Program-made: the position numbers and the translations under genes
Shown here: piece after piece, positions 15,971-22,497 of the stretch
Layout: each line of letters opens with the position of its first letter
Numbering within the stretch: the stretch's first letter is position 1
Notes under the pieces: generated by a model
The model's input: only the letters and a program-made list of their open reading frames with translations
Databases searched by the model: none
Told to the model about the DNA's origin: nothing
From: Candidatus Elusimicrobium euhamitermitis
Lineage (GTDB): Bacteria; Elusimicrobiota; Elusimicrobia; Elusimicrobiales; Elusimicrobiaceae
Assembly (NCBI GenBank): GCA_031254225.1
Contig: JAIRUU010000046.1
Span: 1 to 26,615, forward strand
Direction of reading: 5' to 3'
Length of the DNA: 26,615 bases

Positions 15971-16711
15971 CTAGCTGGCAGCCAAAGTCAGAGTAAATAC
16001 GGAGCCCAGCCCCTTATCGCTTACCACGCTTACCATGCCGCCGTGCAGTTCCATAATTTTTTTTACAAAAGGCAGGCCCAGGCCCCAGCCTTCAATCTGG
16101 CCGGTAAAATATTCGTCAATCTGGTAAAATTTGTCAAAAATTTTATTAATCTCGTTGGGCCTTATGCCGGCGCCGTTGTCTTTAATTGAAAGAGAGACGT
16201 TATTGTTATGCCTCTGGCAGTAAATGTTTACGTTTTTATTTGCGCTTAAATTAAATTTTACGGCGTTGCTTATAAGTTCGCCGACGGCGGCCGCCGCAAG
16301 GTTTTCGTCGCCCATAAAACTGAAATCGCCGGAGCAGCTTATTTCAAGCGTTACCGGCCCTTTGACCAAAACGTCCCCGCGTTTCTCAACTTCCCCCTCA
16401 ACGTTTTCCAGAATTTCCAGCGCGGCCGCGGTTATTAAAGCCCTTAAATGCAAAGGCGTTTTTACTATGTCTTTAGTTTCCATTTCTTCAACTTTGGTAA
16501 ATTTGATAAGCCTTTCAACAAGATATGCAAGATGGTTGCCCTGTTTATGTATTTCCTCAACGGCCTTTTCCCCGAACGCGGACATTTTTTCCGTACTCTT
16601 CTGATTCATAAGAGCGTCGGAATATCCGTTTATTATTGAAAGCGGCGTTCTGAACTTGTGCGATATAAGAGACAGAATTTTTGTTCCCGCTTCGTCAATT
16701 TTTTCTGTCAT
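15971..16711 (-). CDS. Sensor-less histidine kinase (HisKA-HATPase)
   Basis: Cytoplasmic histidine kinase core of 246 residues. The dimerisation/phosphoacceptor helix begins almost at the N-terminus with His18 in SLISHKFRTPLSIINGY. The ATP-binding domain shows the N-box with Asn149 (GELISNAVKFN), G1-box DNGAGI at 178-183, F-box region FDKFYQ and G2-box GWGLGL at 208-213, so catalytic residues look complete. There is no PAS, HAMP, periplasmic or membrane segment, and no response regulator lies nearby; signal input and phosphotransfer partner must be encoded elsewhere or come from the co-transcribed coiled-coil protein. It lies 12 bp after the beta-barrel gene, with AGGGG about 9 nt ahead of the ATG. 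Confidence 0.9.
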   Translation of the reverse strand: MTEKIDEAGTKILSLISHKFRTPLSIINGYSDALMNQKSTEKMSAFGEKAVEEIHKQGNHLAYLVERLIKFTKVEEMETKDIVKTPLHLRALITAAALEILENVEGEVEKRGDVLVKGPVTLEISCSGDFSFMGDENLAAAAVGELISNAVKFNLSANKNVNIYCQRHNNNVSLSIKDNGAGIRPNEINKIFDKFYQIDEYFTGQIEGWGLGLPFVKKIMELHGGMVSVVSDKGLGSVFTLTLAAS

Positions 16712-16723
16712 ACTTTTTTACCC

Positions 16724-17563
16724 CTAAAATACTACGCTTAACGCTATTTTGAATATGTCCTTCTTACCGCTGTTTCCTGTGATAATGTGATTATACCCCA
16801 AATCCGCTTTTACCGCGCGGCTTACCGGAAAATCATTGCCTATTATCATAGAGTGTTCATGGTCCGCCGTATAAAATTCCGTATAAGAATACGAGAGATA
16901 AATATTTGCGCCTTTATCAAGCATGCGGTTAAACGTAGCGCCCAAAGAATATTTGGGCAGATTATAAACCACGTCGTAACTGTTTAAATTTGAAAAATCA
17001 TTCTGGTTAAAAATAGACCTTATACCCCGCACTCCCGCTATGCCGTCCAAATATTCATAAATATTCGCGTTTGCGCCAAAGACAAAAGAGTTAAAAAAAT
17101 TTTTTCTAAGACCCAGACCGTACACAAGCTCGCCGAAGTCTTCCCTGCCCCCGCCGCCCGCGCGCGCAACGTCCGCCTTCTGGTTTACATAGCCTACGGA
17201 AATATTCGCCTGCGTAAATTTATCGTCAATATTATTCTGCTCCATATTAAGCAGCAGGTTAAACGTAGCGCCGTAGGCGGATAAATCGTTTGTCTGCGGC
17301 ATGACAAAAGGGCGCAGCGCTATCTGCGCGGTGTCATAAGACATAATGAGCGGCGCGGACACAAAAAAATTACCGTCGTCAAAATTATCATGTTTTACGT
17401 AAGACGCTTCCGCGCCCGCGGACAGGCGGCCGTAAACCTGCGACATAAAGCTTAAATTATTTCTAATAAATTTTGAATTTATAAAAAAAGCGTCGTTTAT
17501 TTTTGCCGCGCGCGCAGACTGCAGCAACATAATACATATAACAAATATGATAATTTTCTTCAT
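16724..17563 (-). CDS. Predicted outer-membrane beta-barrel protein
   Basis: Unrecognised protein of 279 residues. It has a signal peptide (about 1-19, ICIMLLQSARA) followed by many short amphipathic strands (AQIALRPFVMPQ; NIYLSYSYTEFYTAD; KADLGYNHII) and ends FKIALSVVF with a terminal Phe, as in outer-membrane barrels. It appears to head the minus-strand unit that continues with the histidine kinase. Its ATG is directly adjacent to the left arm of inverted-repeat element B, so the whole upstream leader is element sequence and no Shine-Dalgarno site is evident. Confidence 0.7.
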   Translation of the reverse strand: MKKIIIFVICIMLLQSARAAKINDAFFINSKFIRNNLSFMSQVYGRLSAGAEASYVKHDNFDDGNFFVSAPLIMSYDTAQIALRPFVMPQTNDLSAYGATFNLLLNMEQNNIDDKFTQANISVGYVNQKADVARAGGGGREDFGELVYGLGLRKNFFNSFVFGANANIYEYLDGIAGVRGIRSIFNQNDFSNLNSYDVVYNLPKYSLGATFNRMLDKGANIYLSYSYTEFYTADHEHSMIIGNDFPVSRAVKADLGYNHIITGNSGKKDIFKIALSVVF

Positions 17564-17835
17564 AAGGTTGTAGAACGGTTATAACCCGTTGTGCGCTGAG
17601 ATGATTTTTTAGACAATTTTTATTTTTTTGCGAAGAGCATAGCCAAAGCTATGTAAGGAGCAAAAAAATTGAAAGTGTCAAAAAAGCGCTCAGCCCGAAG
17701 GGTTTGCCAAAAAAACGGCGTCAGTTCCGCTACTCCTCCTTAATATTAAATTAAATCTTTCCCGTATGATTGCGCTCAAAAACATATCCGTTTTTTTGGC
17801 AAACGCACGGCGGGTTATAACCGGTCTACAACCTT
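17564..17835. repeat. Nested inverted-repeat element B (272 bp, same family as element A)
   Basis: Outer 31-bp arms 17564-17594 and 17805-17835 match at 28 of 31 positions, with two of the three mismatches becoming G-U pairs in RNA; each arm contains a perfect small palindrome GGTTATAACC. Inside are hairpin 1 (17595-17631 / 17660-17694, imperfect), with GCATAGC (17637-17643) / GCTATG (17648-17653) at its tip, and hairpin 2 (17702-17718 / 17788-17804, 17 bp perfect). Arm length, total length, order of hairpins and the hairpin-1 tip followed by AGCAAAAAAA match element A, while arm sequences differ. It lies between two divergently transcribed secreted-protein genes and abuts the ATG at 17563. 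Confidence 0.85.
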
Positions 17836-17872
17836 ACCTATAGATTAGCAAATTTTATTGTAAAATATTATT

Positions 17873-19045
17873 ATGAAAAAGCTATACACTTTCCTGTTCC
17901 TTGTTTTACCGTTAACCGTTTTTGCCGGCGAGCTTATACGCGGGCCTTACGTTGAAGACCCTACTCTGACGACCGCTGTCGTCAGATGGAGCACAAACGT
18001 ACCCGCGCAGTCCTGGCTGGAATACGGCCCAAAACCAAAGTGCAACCAGATTATGTCAAACTCTCCCGCGGGCATTGAGCACAGAGTAACCCTCAACGGC
18101 CTTGCCTCAAATAAAGAATACTGTTATAAAGTTTACGTATTAAATAACAGGGGGGACGGCGTGCAGAGCCCGGCGGAAGGCTCCTTTAAAACGCTTTACA
18201 GCCCCGAGAGAAAAATGGTTAAGTTTGTAATTTTCGGGAACACTGCGGGCGGCGGAGCATTGACGCGCGAACTTGCGGACAAGGCGGCCGGCTATAACCC
18301 TGATTTTTTCATACACACCGGCAATCTTGTGACTGGCGGTCTGGCGGCAAACGTTAACGCGGAATTTTTTACTCCTTTTGCCCCCGCGCTGCGCAAAGCG
18401 CCAATGTTCATCGCGGTAAGCGATAAAGAATACGGCGAAGCTGCGGACAAGCAGGACAATAAAAATTTCTTCCGCCAAAATTATTCCCGTTATCACGCAA
18501 TGTCATGGAGCCGCGGCAGCCCCAATTTCTTTTCTTTTGACACGGCAAACGCAAGGTTTATATTTTTAGACGCTTCCGCGACGGAAGGCGCGGCCTTTGC
18601 GCCCGCGGTGGACAAAGATTCCCCGCAGTACGCCTGGCTTAAAAACGCTCTTTCCACGACGGAATCCGGAAAATGGAAAATAGTCGTCATGCACGCCGCG
18701 CCGTATTCAACGGGCGCAAAAGGCTCCAATCTTGAAGCGCGGGAAGCCTTTTCAAATTTATTTGAATACTACGGCGTAAACGTTGTTTTTCAGGGCGCGG
18801 ATTTTGATTATGAGCGCACTTTCCCCATCAAGGACGGCGTTGAAAACCTGCGCGGCGTGCCTTACATGACCTTTGGCACGGGCGCCGCGCCGGAAGTTAC
18901 AAAACGCGAACATCCGCAGGACTGGACAGCGCGTTTTTATTCCGGCCAGGTTTACGGCGTGGGTGAAATTGTGGACAGAAAGCTTACCTTAAAAGTTTAT
19001 TCCATGGATGATAAGCTGATAGAAACCGCAGAAATTTATATGTAA
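17873..19045 (+). CDS. Secreted purple-acid-phosphatase-like protein with metal site lost
   Basis: Exported protein of 390 residues. It has a signal peptide (1-18), a purple acid phosphatase N-terminal fibronectin-like domain (about 20-108, RGPYVEDPTLTTAVVRWST) and a calcineurin-like phosphoesterase domain (about 114-370). The fold framework is well kept, but metal ligands are replaced: FGNT (Asn123 for Asp), HTGNLV (Asn151 for Asp), SDKE (183-186, where GNHE is expected) and GADFDYER (308-315, where GHxHxYER is expected). Only His274 (VVMHAAPYS) remains. It is therefore probably not an active dimetal phosphatase; it may be a binding or structural protein. No Shine-Dalgarno site precedes the ATG, which lies 37 bp from element B. 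A strong terminator follows. Fold is confident; function unknown. Confidence 0.87.
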   Translation: MKKLYTFLFLVLPLTVFAGELIRGPYVEDPTLTTAVVRWSTNVPAQSWLEYGPKPKCNQIMSNSPAGIEHRVTLNGLASNKEYCYKVYVLNNRGDGVQSPAEGSFKTLYSPERKMVKFVIFGNTAGGGALTRELADKAAGYNPDFFIHTGNLVTGGLAANVNAEFFTPFAPALRKAPMFIAVSDKEYGEAADKQDNKNFFRQNYSRYHAMSWSRGSPNFFSFDTANARFIFLDASATEGAAFAPAVDKDSPQYAWLKNALSTTESGKWKIVVMHAAPYSTGAKGSNLEAREAFSNLFEYYGVNVVFQGADFDYERTFPIKDGVENLRGVPYMTFGTGAAPEVTKREHPQDWTARFYSGQVYGVGEIVDRKLTLKVYSMDDKLIETAEIYM

Positions 19046-19070
19046 GCGTAACTATATATTTATGCCGTTA

Positions 19071-19105
19071 AAAAATTGCGCTTGATTTTCAAGCGCAATT
19101 TTTTT
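19071..19105 (+). terminator. Intrinsic terminator after the phosphatase-like gene
   Basis: A 15-bp perfect stem (19071-19085 and 19089-19103, core ATTGCGCTTGA) with a TTT loop ends in a T-run, 25 bp after the stop codon at 19045. The A-run on the left would also let it act on minus-strand transcripts. Confidence 0.93.
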
Positions 19106-19124
19106 AGGGGCCCCGAAGATTTGA

Positions 19125-19237
19125 GCCGGATTTCAATTTTTAATGACGACGGGCACACTGGTGCGGGCAGCGCGGGGCCGTTCTCCGTTCCGCGCGGACA
19201 CGGTGTGTGCTCTCGTCATTAAAAATTGAAATCCGGC
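19125..19237. repeat. Long hairpin with 25-bp perfect arms
   Basis: Arms 19125-19149 and 19213-19237 are perfect inverted copies (25 of 25; arm begins GCCGGATTTCAATTTTTAAT). The 63-bp interior contains further short inverted pieces (GGGCACAC / GTGTGTGC and GCGCGG / CCGCGC), so it can fold as one extended stem. It lies between the terminator of the phosphatase-like gene and the palindrome beside tRNA-Gln. In general design it resembles the inner hairpins of elements A and B, but without their outer 31-bp arms. Confidence 0.85.
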
Positions 19238-19255
19238 CAAAGATTTGGGGGCAGT

Positions 19256-19316
19256 CCGGAAAAGCTTTAAAAAAATACCAACGCAATGCGTTGGTATTTT
19301 TTTAAAGCTTTTCCGG
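19256..19316. terminator. 61-bp perfect palindrome, likely tRNA-Gln terminator
   Basis: Arms of 30 bp (19256-19285 and 19287-19316) are perfect inverted copies around a single central base. The core ACCAACGCA / TGCGTTGGT followed by ATTTTTTT is a good intrinsic terminator in either direction, and on the minus strand it lies just after the tRNA. The right arm extends into the tRNA: its last four bases CCGG (19313-19316) are part of the acceptor stem, so the acceptor-stem sequence is mirrored at the far end of the palindrome. Confidence 0.88.
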
Positions 19317-19381
19317 GACCAGGATTCGAACCTAGAATGAGCGCTCCAGAGGCGCCAGTGATACCATTTCACCATCCCGGA
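19311..19381 (-). tRNA. tRNA-Gln, anticodon CTG
   Basis: Read on the minus strand, 19381 to 19312 folds as a cloverleaf: acceptor stem TCCGGGA / TCCCGGA (7 of 7 pairs), D-arm with AATGGTATCA, anticodon stem GGCGC / GCGCT around loop CTCTGGA giving anticodon CTG (reads CAG, Gln), and T-arm CTAGG / CCTGG with loop TTCGAAT. The U1-A72 first pair is typical of bacterial tRNA-Gln. The discriminator is A at 19311 and CCA is not encoded, so it must be added enzymatically. A protein reading frame across this stretch is a shadow. Confidence 0.95.
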
Positions 19382-19440
19382 GTGAAAAACGGTAAATATT
19401 ATTTTACCATTTTTTTACAAATTACAAAAACTCCGGCAAA

Positions 19441-19490
19441 AAATTACACCCTGTAAGCCGGCGGTAAAACCTGCTTTCGGGGTGTAATTT
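19441..19490 (-). terminator. Terminator after the cysteine-rich gene
   Basis: Inverted arms 19441-19451 (AAATTACACCC) and 19480-19490 (GGGTGTAATTT), 11 bp perfect, enclose a 28-nt loop. On the minus strand the stem is followed by a run of T. It lies 16 bp beyond the stop of the cysteine-rich protein gene. Confidence 0.7.
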
Positions 19491-19506
19491 CTTTAACACT
19501 GATATC

Positions 19507-20184
19507 TTATATAGAAGCGCACGCTAAAGAGCCAAAGCAGCACGGTCCGCCATTAATACCCGCAGCGCACACCTTGCATTGGCCGGAATAAGGCTGCTCA
19601 AAAAGAGTAGGGTCAGAACAACAGTCGCCGCTCATTGTATAACTAGTCGCGCACCTACAACAACTATTATCTTCAATATATCCTGACGGATTTACACTAT
19701 ACCCTTTCAGACATTTTGCTGAAGCAGAGCACGGCGTTTTACATATGCCGTTAACGTTAACTTTTGGAGAGGTGCAGGTAACTGTAGCCGCCTGGCAGCA
19801 GGAGCCTGTAGTTTCCTTATAAGTCTGTCCATTTTTATCTGGCGTAGTACCGCTGCACGTTACCGTGGAACACAGCGTCCAACACGCAGTTTGCGCTGCT
19901 GCCCAGTATCCTGAAGTACAACACCTTGCATCGCCGTCGCTTGTGCCGTACCCTCCGTATTTACCGTTGCAACAGTATGTTGATGTATATGTGGAATATA
20001 CAGAGTTCCCCAAAGCAAGAGAGGAGCAGCATAGCTCATTCTCATTGCCCGTGCCTGGCGAACTTTGCTTGCAGCGGCAGGCCTGATAGGAGCTCACGCT
20101 AAGCTGCGAACCGCATAATGCAGCTGTTACTGCAACTAAAAGTAAAACCACCGTAAATGTTAAATTTCTTAATATATTTTTCAT
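19507..20184 (-). CDS. Secreted cysteine-rich protein of unknown function
   Basis: Not recognised. The 225-residue product has a signal peptide (about 1-25, VVLLLVAVTAALCGS) and a mature chain with about 27 cysteines, including seven CC pairs (CCSS, CCNG, CCTS, CCQA, CCRC, CCSD, CCFG) spread along the whole length with small residues Gly, Ser, Thr and Tyr between them. Such spacing suggests repeated disulfide-bonded small modules, plausible for a surface or released protein; metal binding is an alternative. A strong AAGGAGG sits 5 nt before the ATG, with a TATAAT-like -10 at 20236-20241. Alanine is often GCA/GCT and wobble A/T is common, unlike the GCG/GCC-rich neighbours, which hints at acquisition. 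It is a single-gene unit with its own terminator. Confidence 0.8.
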   Translation of the reverse strand: MKNILRNLTFTVVLLLVAVTAALCGSQLSVSSYQACRCKQSSPGTGNENELCCSSLALGNSVYSTYTSTYCCNGKYGGYGTSDGDARCCTSGYWAAAQTACWTLCSTVTCSGTTPDKNGQTYKETTGSCCQAATVTCTSPKVNVNGICKTPCSASAKCLKGYSVNPSGYIEDNSCCRCATSYTMSGDCCSDPTLFEQPYSGQCKVCAAGINGGPCCFGSLACASI

Positions 20185-20520
20185 TGAGTCCTCCTTACAA
20201 AATGGTTATAAATATAATTTAACATATTTTAGTATATTATAAGCATAAATATTTATAATTATCAGTACTAATGTTTATTTATTCATTTTATATTTCAAAA
20301 AATACAAGAAACCCAATTAGTATTTATGCAATTACACTTATTATAATCAAAAAGGCTTTGTCGCTCCCAGATGTGAAATTTTAAAAAAGATCATGGCCGG
20401 CTTTTTGTAAAAAAGACAATATTTACGTCTTTTTACGCATTTCTTCCGTAAAAATAATTTTTTTGGCGCAGCTGAAAAGTGCGCGCGGTTATTGCGTTAA
20501 AATAATGATAAAATTATAAT
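20185..20520. promoter_or_regulatory. AT-rich divergent intergenic region with promoter-like sites and a hairpin
   Basis: This 336-bp gap separates the cysteine-rich gene (minus) from the M23 gene (plus). Seen: AAGGAGG ribosome-binding site at 20190-20196 and a TATAAT on the minus strand (20241-20236) for the cysteine-rich gene, without a good -35; a hairpin with arms GTAAAAAAGAC (20407-20417) and GTCTTTTTAC (20427-20436) of unknown role; and a TTGCGT (20492-20497) - 17 nt - TATAAT (20515-20520) promoter-like pair on plus that ends exactly at the M23 ATG. I see no gene in the gap. Confidence 0.5.
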
Positions 20521-21420
20521 ATGTTTAATTATCTGGCCAGATTTTTTAAAGAAAAGGTTGATATTTTAATAGTGCCGCGCGCGCTCGGGCGCCAGATTAA
20601 AATTAAAACCAAACTGATAACGCTTTTGCTTGCGCTGGTCGTAGTGCTGCTGATGTTTCTGGCTTCCTGTTACGTGCTGGTGAAAAATTACGATTACAGT
20701 TTTACCAAAGCGGACAACCAGCTTATGAAAGCCAAACTGGCTATTATAGGCGAAGAGCTTGAACGCGGCCGCAAATATCTTGAACTTACCCAGACAACTG
20801 ACCGCCAGATGCGCCAGATGCTGGGCATGCCGCTGGGCAAAAATACGCCTGCGCCGAACGCCGACGAAGAAAAATTAAATTTCAACAAAGTTTTCGCGCG
20901 CGGCAGCGGCGACATTGACGAGACGGTTTATAAAAACTATATTGACAATATTGAAACCTCGGCAAAAGCGCGGCTGGCAAGCTTTCAGGAAATAGCCTGG
21001 TATTACGCGAATAAGAAAAATACCATAAACTATACGCCTTCAATAAAGCCGTCAAAGGGGCGAATTACTTCAGGTTTCGGGTTTCGCGTTAACCCGTTCG
21101 GGCTGGAAACCGGCGGAATGCATTACGGCCTGGATTTTGCGGATAAGCCGGACAGCCCTATTATGGTTACCGCGGACGGCATTGTCAGACACACGGGCTG
21201 GACAAACGGCTTCGGCCAGGCCGTGCTGGTGGACCACGGCTTCGGCTATTCCACTTTATACGGACACGTGACCAGCATTAAAGTAAAACCAGGCGACGTG
21301 GTAAAACGAGGCGAAGTTATAGCCACAATGGGCACCACCGGCAGGTCTACGGGCGTGCATTTGCACTATGAAGTTTGGCTTGACGGAACGCCCGTCAATC
21401 CGCGCAAATATTTTGAGTAA
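20521..21420 (+). CDS. M23/LytM-family peptidoglycan endopeptidase
   Basis: Membrane-anchored murein hydrolase of 299 residues. A cytoplasmic N-terminus (ILIVPRALGRQIKIKTK, typical of this group) is followed by a membrane helix at about 31-54, a helical linker, and a LytM domain at about 180-296. Zinc ligands His201, Asp205 (HYGLD) and His282 (HLH) and catalytic-site His249 (TLYGH) and His280 are present, so it should be active on peptide cross-links. It is followed by a bactofilin gene 15 bp downstream; such pairs are known in cell-shape control. The start is uncertain: no Shine-Dalgarno site, and a TATAAT ends right at the ATG; GTG at 20572 is a possible alternative, but the N-terminal motif argues for 20521. 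Confidence 0.92.
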   Translation: MFNYLARFFKEKVDILIVPRALGRQIKIKTKLITLLLALVVVLLMFLASCYVLVKNYDYSFTKADNQLMKAKLAIIGEELERGRKYLELTQTTDRQMRQMLGMPLGKNTPAPNADEEKLNFNKVFARGSGDIDETVYKNYIDNIETSAKARLASFQEIAWYYANKKNTINYTPSIKPSKGRITSGFGFRVNPFGLETGGMHYGLDFADKPDSPIMVTADGIVRHTGWTNGFGQAVLVDHGFGYSTLYGHVTSIKVKPGDVVKRGEVIATMGTTGRSTGVHLHYEVWLDGTPVNPRKYFE

Positions 21421-21435
21421 AACGGAGGACGGGAC

Positions 21436-21807
21436 ATGAGTTTTTTAAAGAAAAACACGGATTTTACTTCGGGCGAGCATATTTCTATTATCAGCGCGGA
21501 GTGTTATTTTCAGGGTACGCTGAGCGTGCAGGGCTCGCTGCGCGTGGACGGGCATTTGAACGGCTCCGTTGACAACGCGAAGCATATCGTCGTCGGGGAA
21601 GACGGAAAGGTGGAAGGGGATCTCAGCGCAAAAACAATAATTTTAAGCGGCGAAGTCAACGGCAACGTCTGCGCGGACGATTTGGAAATTTTAAACACCG
21701 CAAAAATCAGCGGCGACGTGCGCGCGGGCAGAGTTTTAGTTGAGCAGGGCGCGTCCTTAAACGGCAAAATGGTCGTGGAGCCGCCTAAAGAAGAGGTAAA
21801 AAAATAA
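21436..21807 (+). CDS. Bactofilin
   Basis: Small cytoskeletal polymer-forming protein, 123 residues. The centre is a right-handed beta-helix of short repeats visible as ISAECYFQGTLSVQGSLRVD, GHLNGSV, GKVEGDLSAKTIILSGEVNG, and LEILNTAKISGDVRAGRVLV, with flexible charged ends, which is the standard bactofilin layout and length. GGAGG lies 8 nt before the ATG. Placed between a LytM peptidase and a membrane-anchored SurA-N protein, it probably scaffolds or positions the peptidase at the inner membrane, as described for bactofilin/M23 pairs in other bacteria. Confidence 0.93.
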   Translation: MSFLKKNTDFTSGEHISIISAECYFQGTLSVQGSLRVDGHLNGSVDNAKHIVVGEDGKVEGDLSAKTIILSGEVNGNVCADDLEILNTAKISGDVRAGRVLVEQGASLNGKMVVEPPKEEVKK

Positions 21808-21808
21808 A

Positions 21809-22495
21809 ATGATTTCACTACTGCATAAATATAAAAATATAATTTTGATTATAGTAATAATAGCTTTCCTCTCCGGAGTGGGTTACGTCGGTTACGGCGC
21901 GTATTCCGCAGGCGCGGCGGACAGCGGCGCGGTCGCCGTCGTCGGGGGAGAAAAAATTAAAACCGCGGCCTTTAACCGCGTGGTTAAAAGCCTGGAAATG
22001 AAACAGCGCAGGCAGGGCAAAGACGTGGAAGACGCGGATATGGAACAAATAAAACAGGACGCGCTGCAGGGGCTTTTATATGAAAGCGCAATGGTGCAGG
22101 GCGCGGAAAAGTACGGGATGAACGTGTCTGATTTTGAGCTGGCTTATTCAATAAGAACCGCGCCGGAGTTTAACTATAACGGTACCTTTGACAAAAAAGT
22201 TTATGTGTGGACGGTGCGCAACCAGTTTAATATGAACCCCGCTGATTTTGAGGAGCAGCAGCGCCGCATACTGCTTATGCAGAGGTTTGCCAATCTGCTG
22301 GCTTCAGCCAACCGCGCTACGCCGGAAGAAATTAAATATAATTTCAAAACCCAGTACGGCGGCTTAAAAGATTTTGATTCCAAAAAAACAGATTTTATTA
22401 CTACGGTGGAAGAAACAAAAGCCAACGCCGCGCAAACGGCTTTTCTGGCTGATTTTAACGCCAACAATTCCGTAAAAATACTGCTCAAGGAGTAA
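21809..22495 (+). CDS. Membrane-anchored SurA-N/PpiD-N-like protein lacking an isomerase domain
   Basis: A 228-residue protein with a short cytoplasmic N-terminus, one membrane helix (about 10-30, IILIIVIIAFLSGVGYVGYG) and a periplasmic helical domain like the N-terminal chaperone region of SurA/PpiD (VAVVGGEKIKTAAFNRVVKS, then QDALQGLLYESAMVQGAEKYGMNVSD-type helices and FNYNGTFDKKVY). The chain ends after the residual C-terminal helix of that module, and no parvulin isomerase domain is present or encoded downstream. It starts 1 bp after the bactofilin stop. Likely a periplasmic holdase or an envelope scaffold; the family call is moderately sure. Confidence 0.78.
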   Translation: MISLLHKYKNIILIIVIIAFLSGVGYVGYGAYSAGAADSGAVAVVGGEKIKTAAFNRVVKSLEMKQRRQGKDVEDADMEQIKQDALQGLLYESAMVQGAEKYGMNVSDFELAYSIRTAPEFNYNGTFDKKVYVWTVRNQFNMNPADFEEQQRRILLMQRFANLLASANRATPEEIKYNFKTQYGGLKDFDSKKTDFITTVEETKANAAQTAFLADFNANNSVKILLKE

Positions 22496-22497
22496 CC

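Noticed and set aside
19133..19375. 80-residue open frame on the minus strand
   Set aside because: It runs through tRNA-Gln, the perfect palindrome and half of the 25-bp hairpin, so it is a chance frame.
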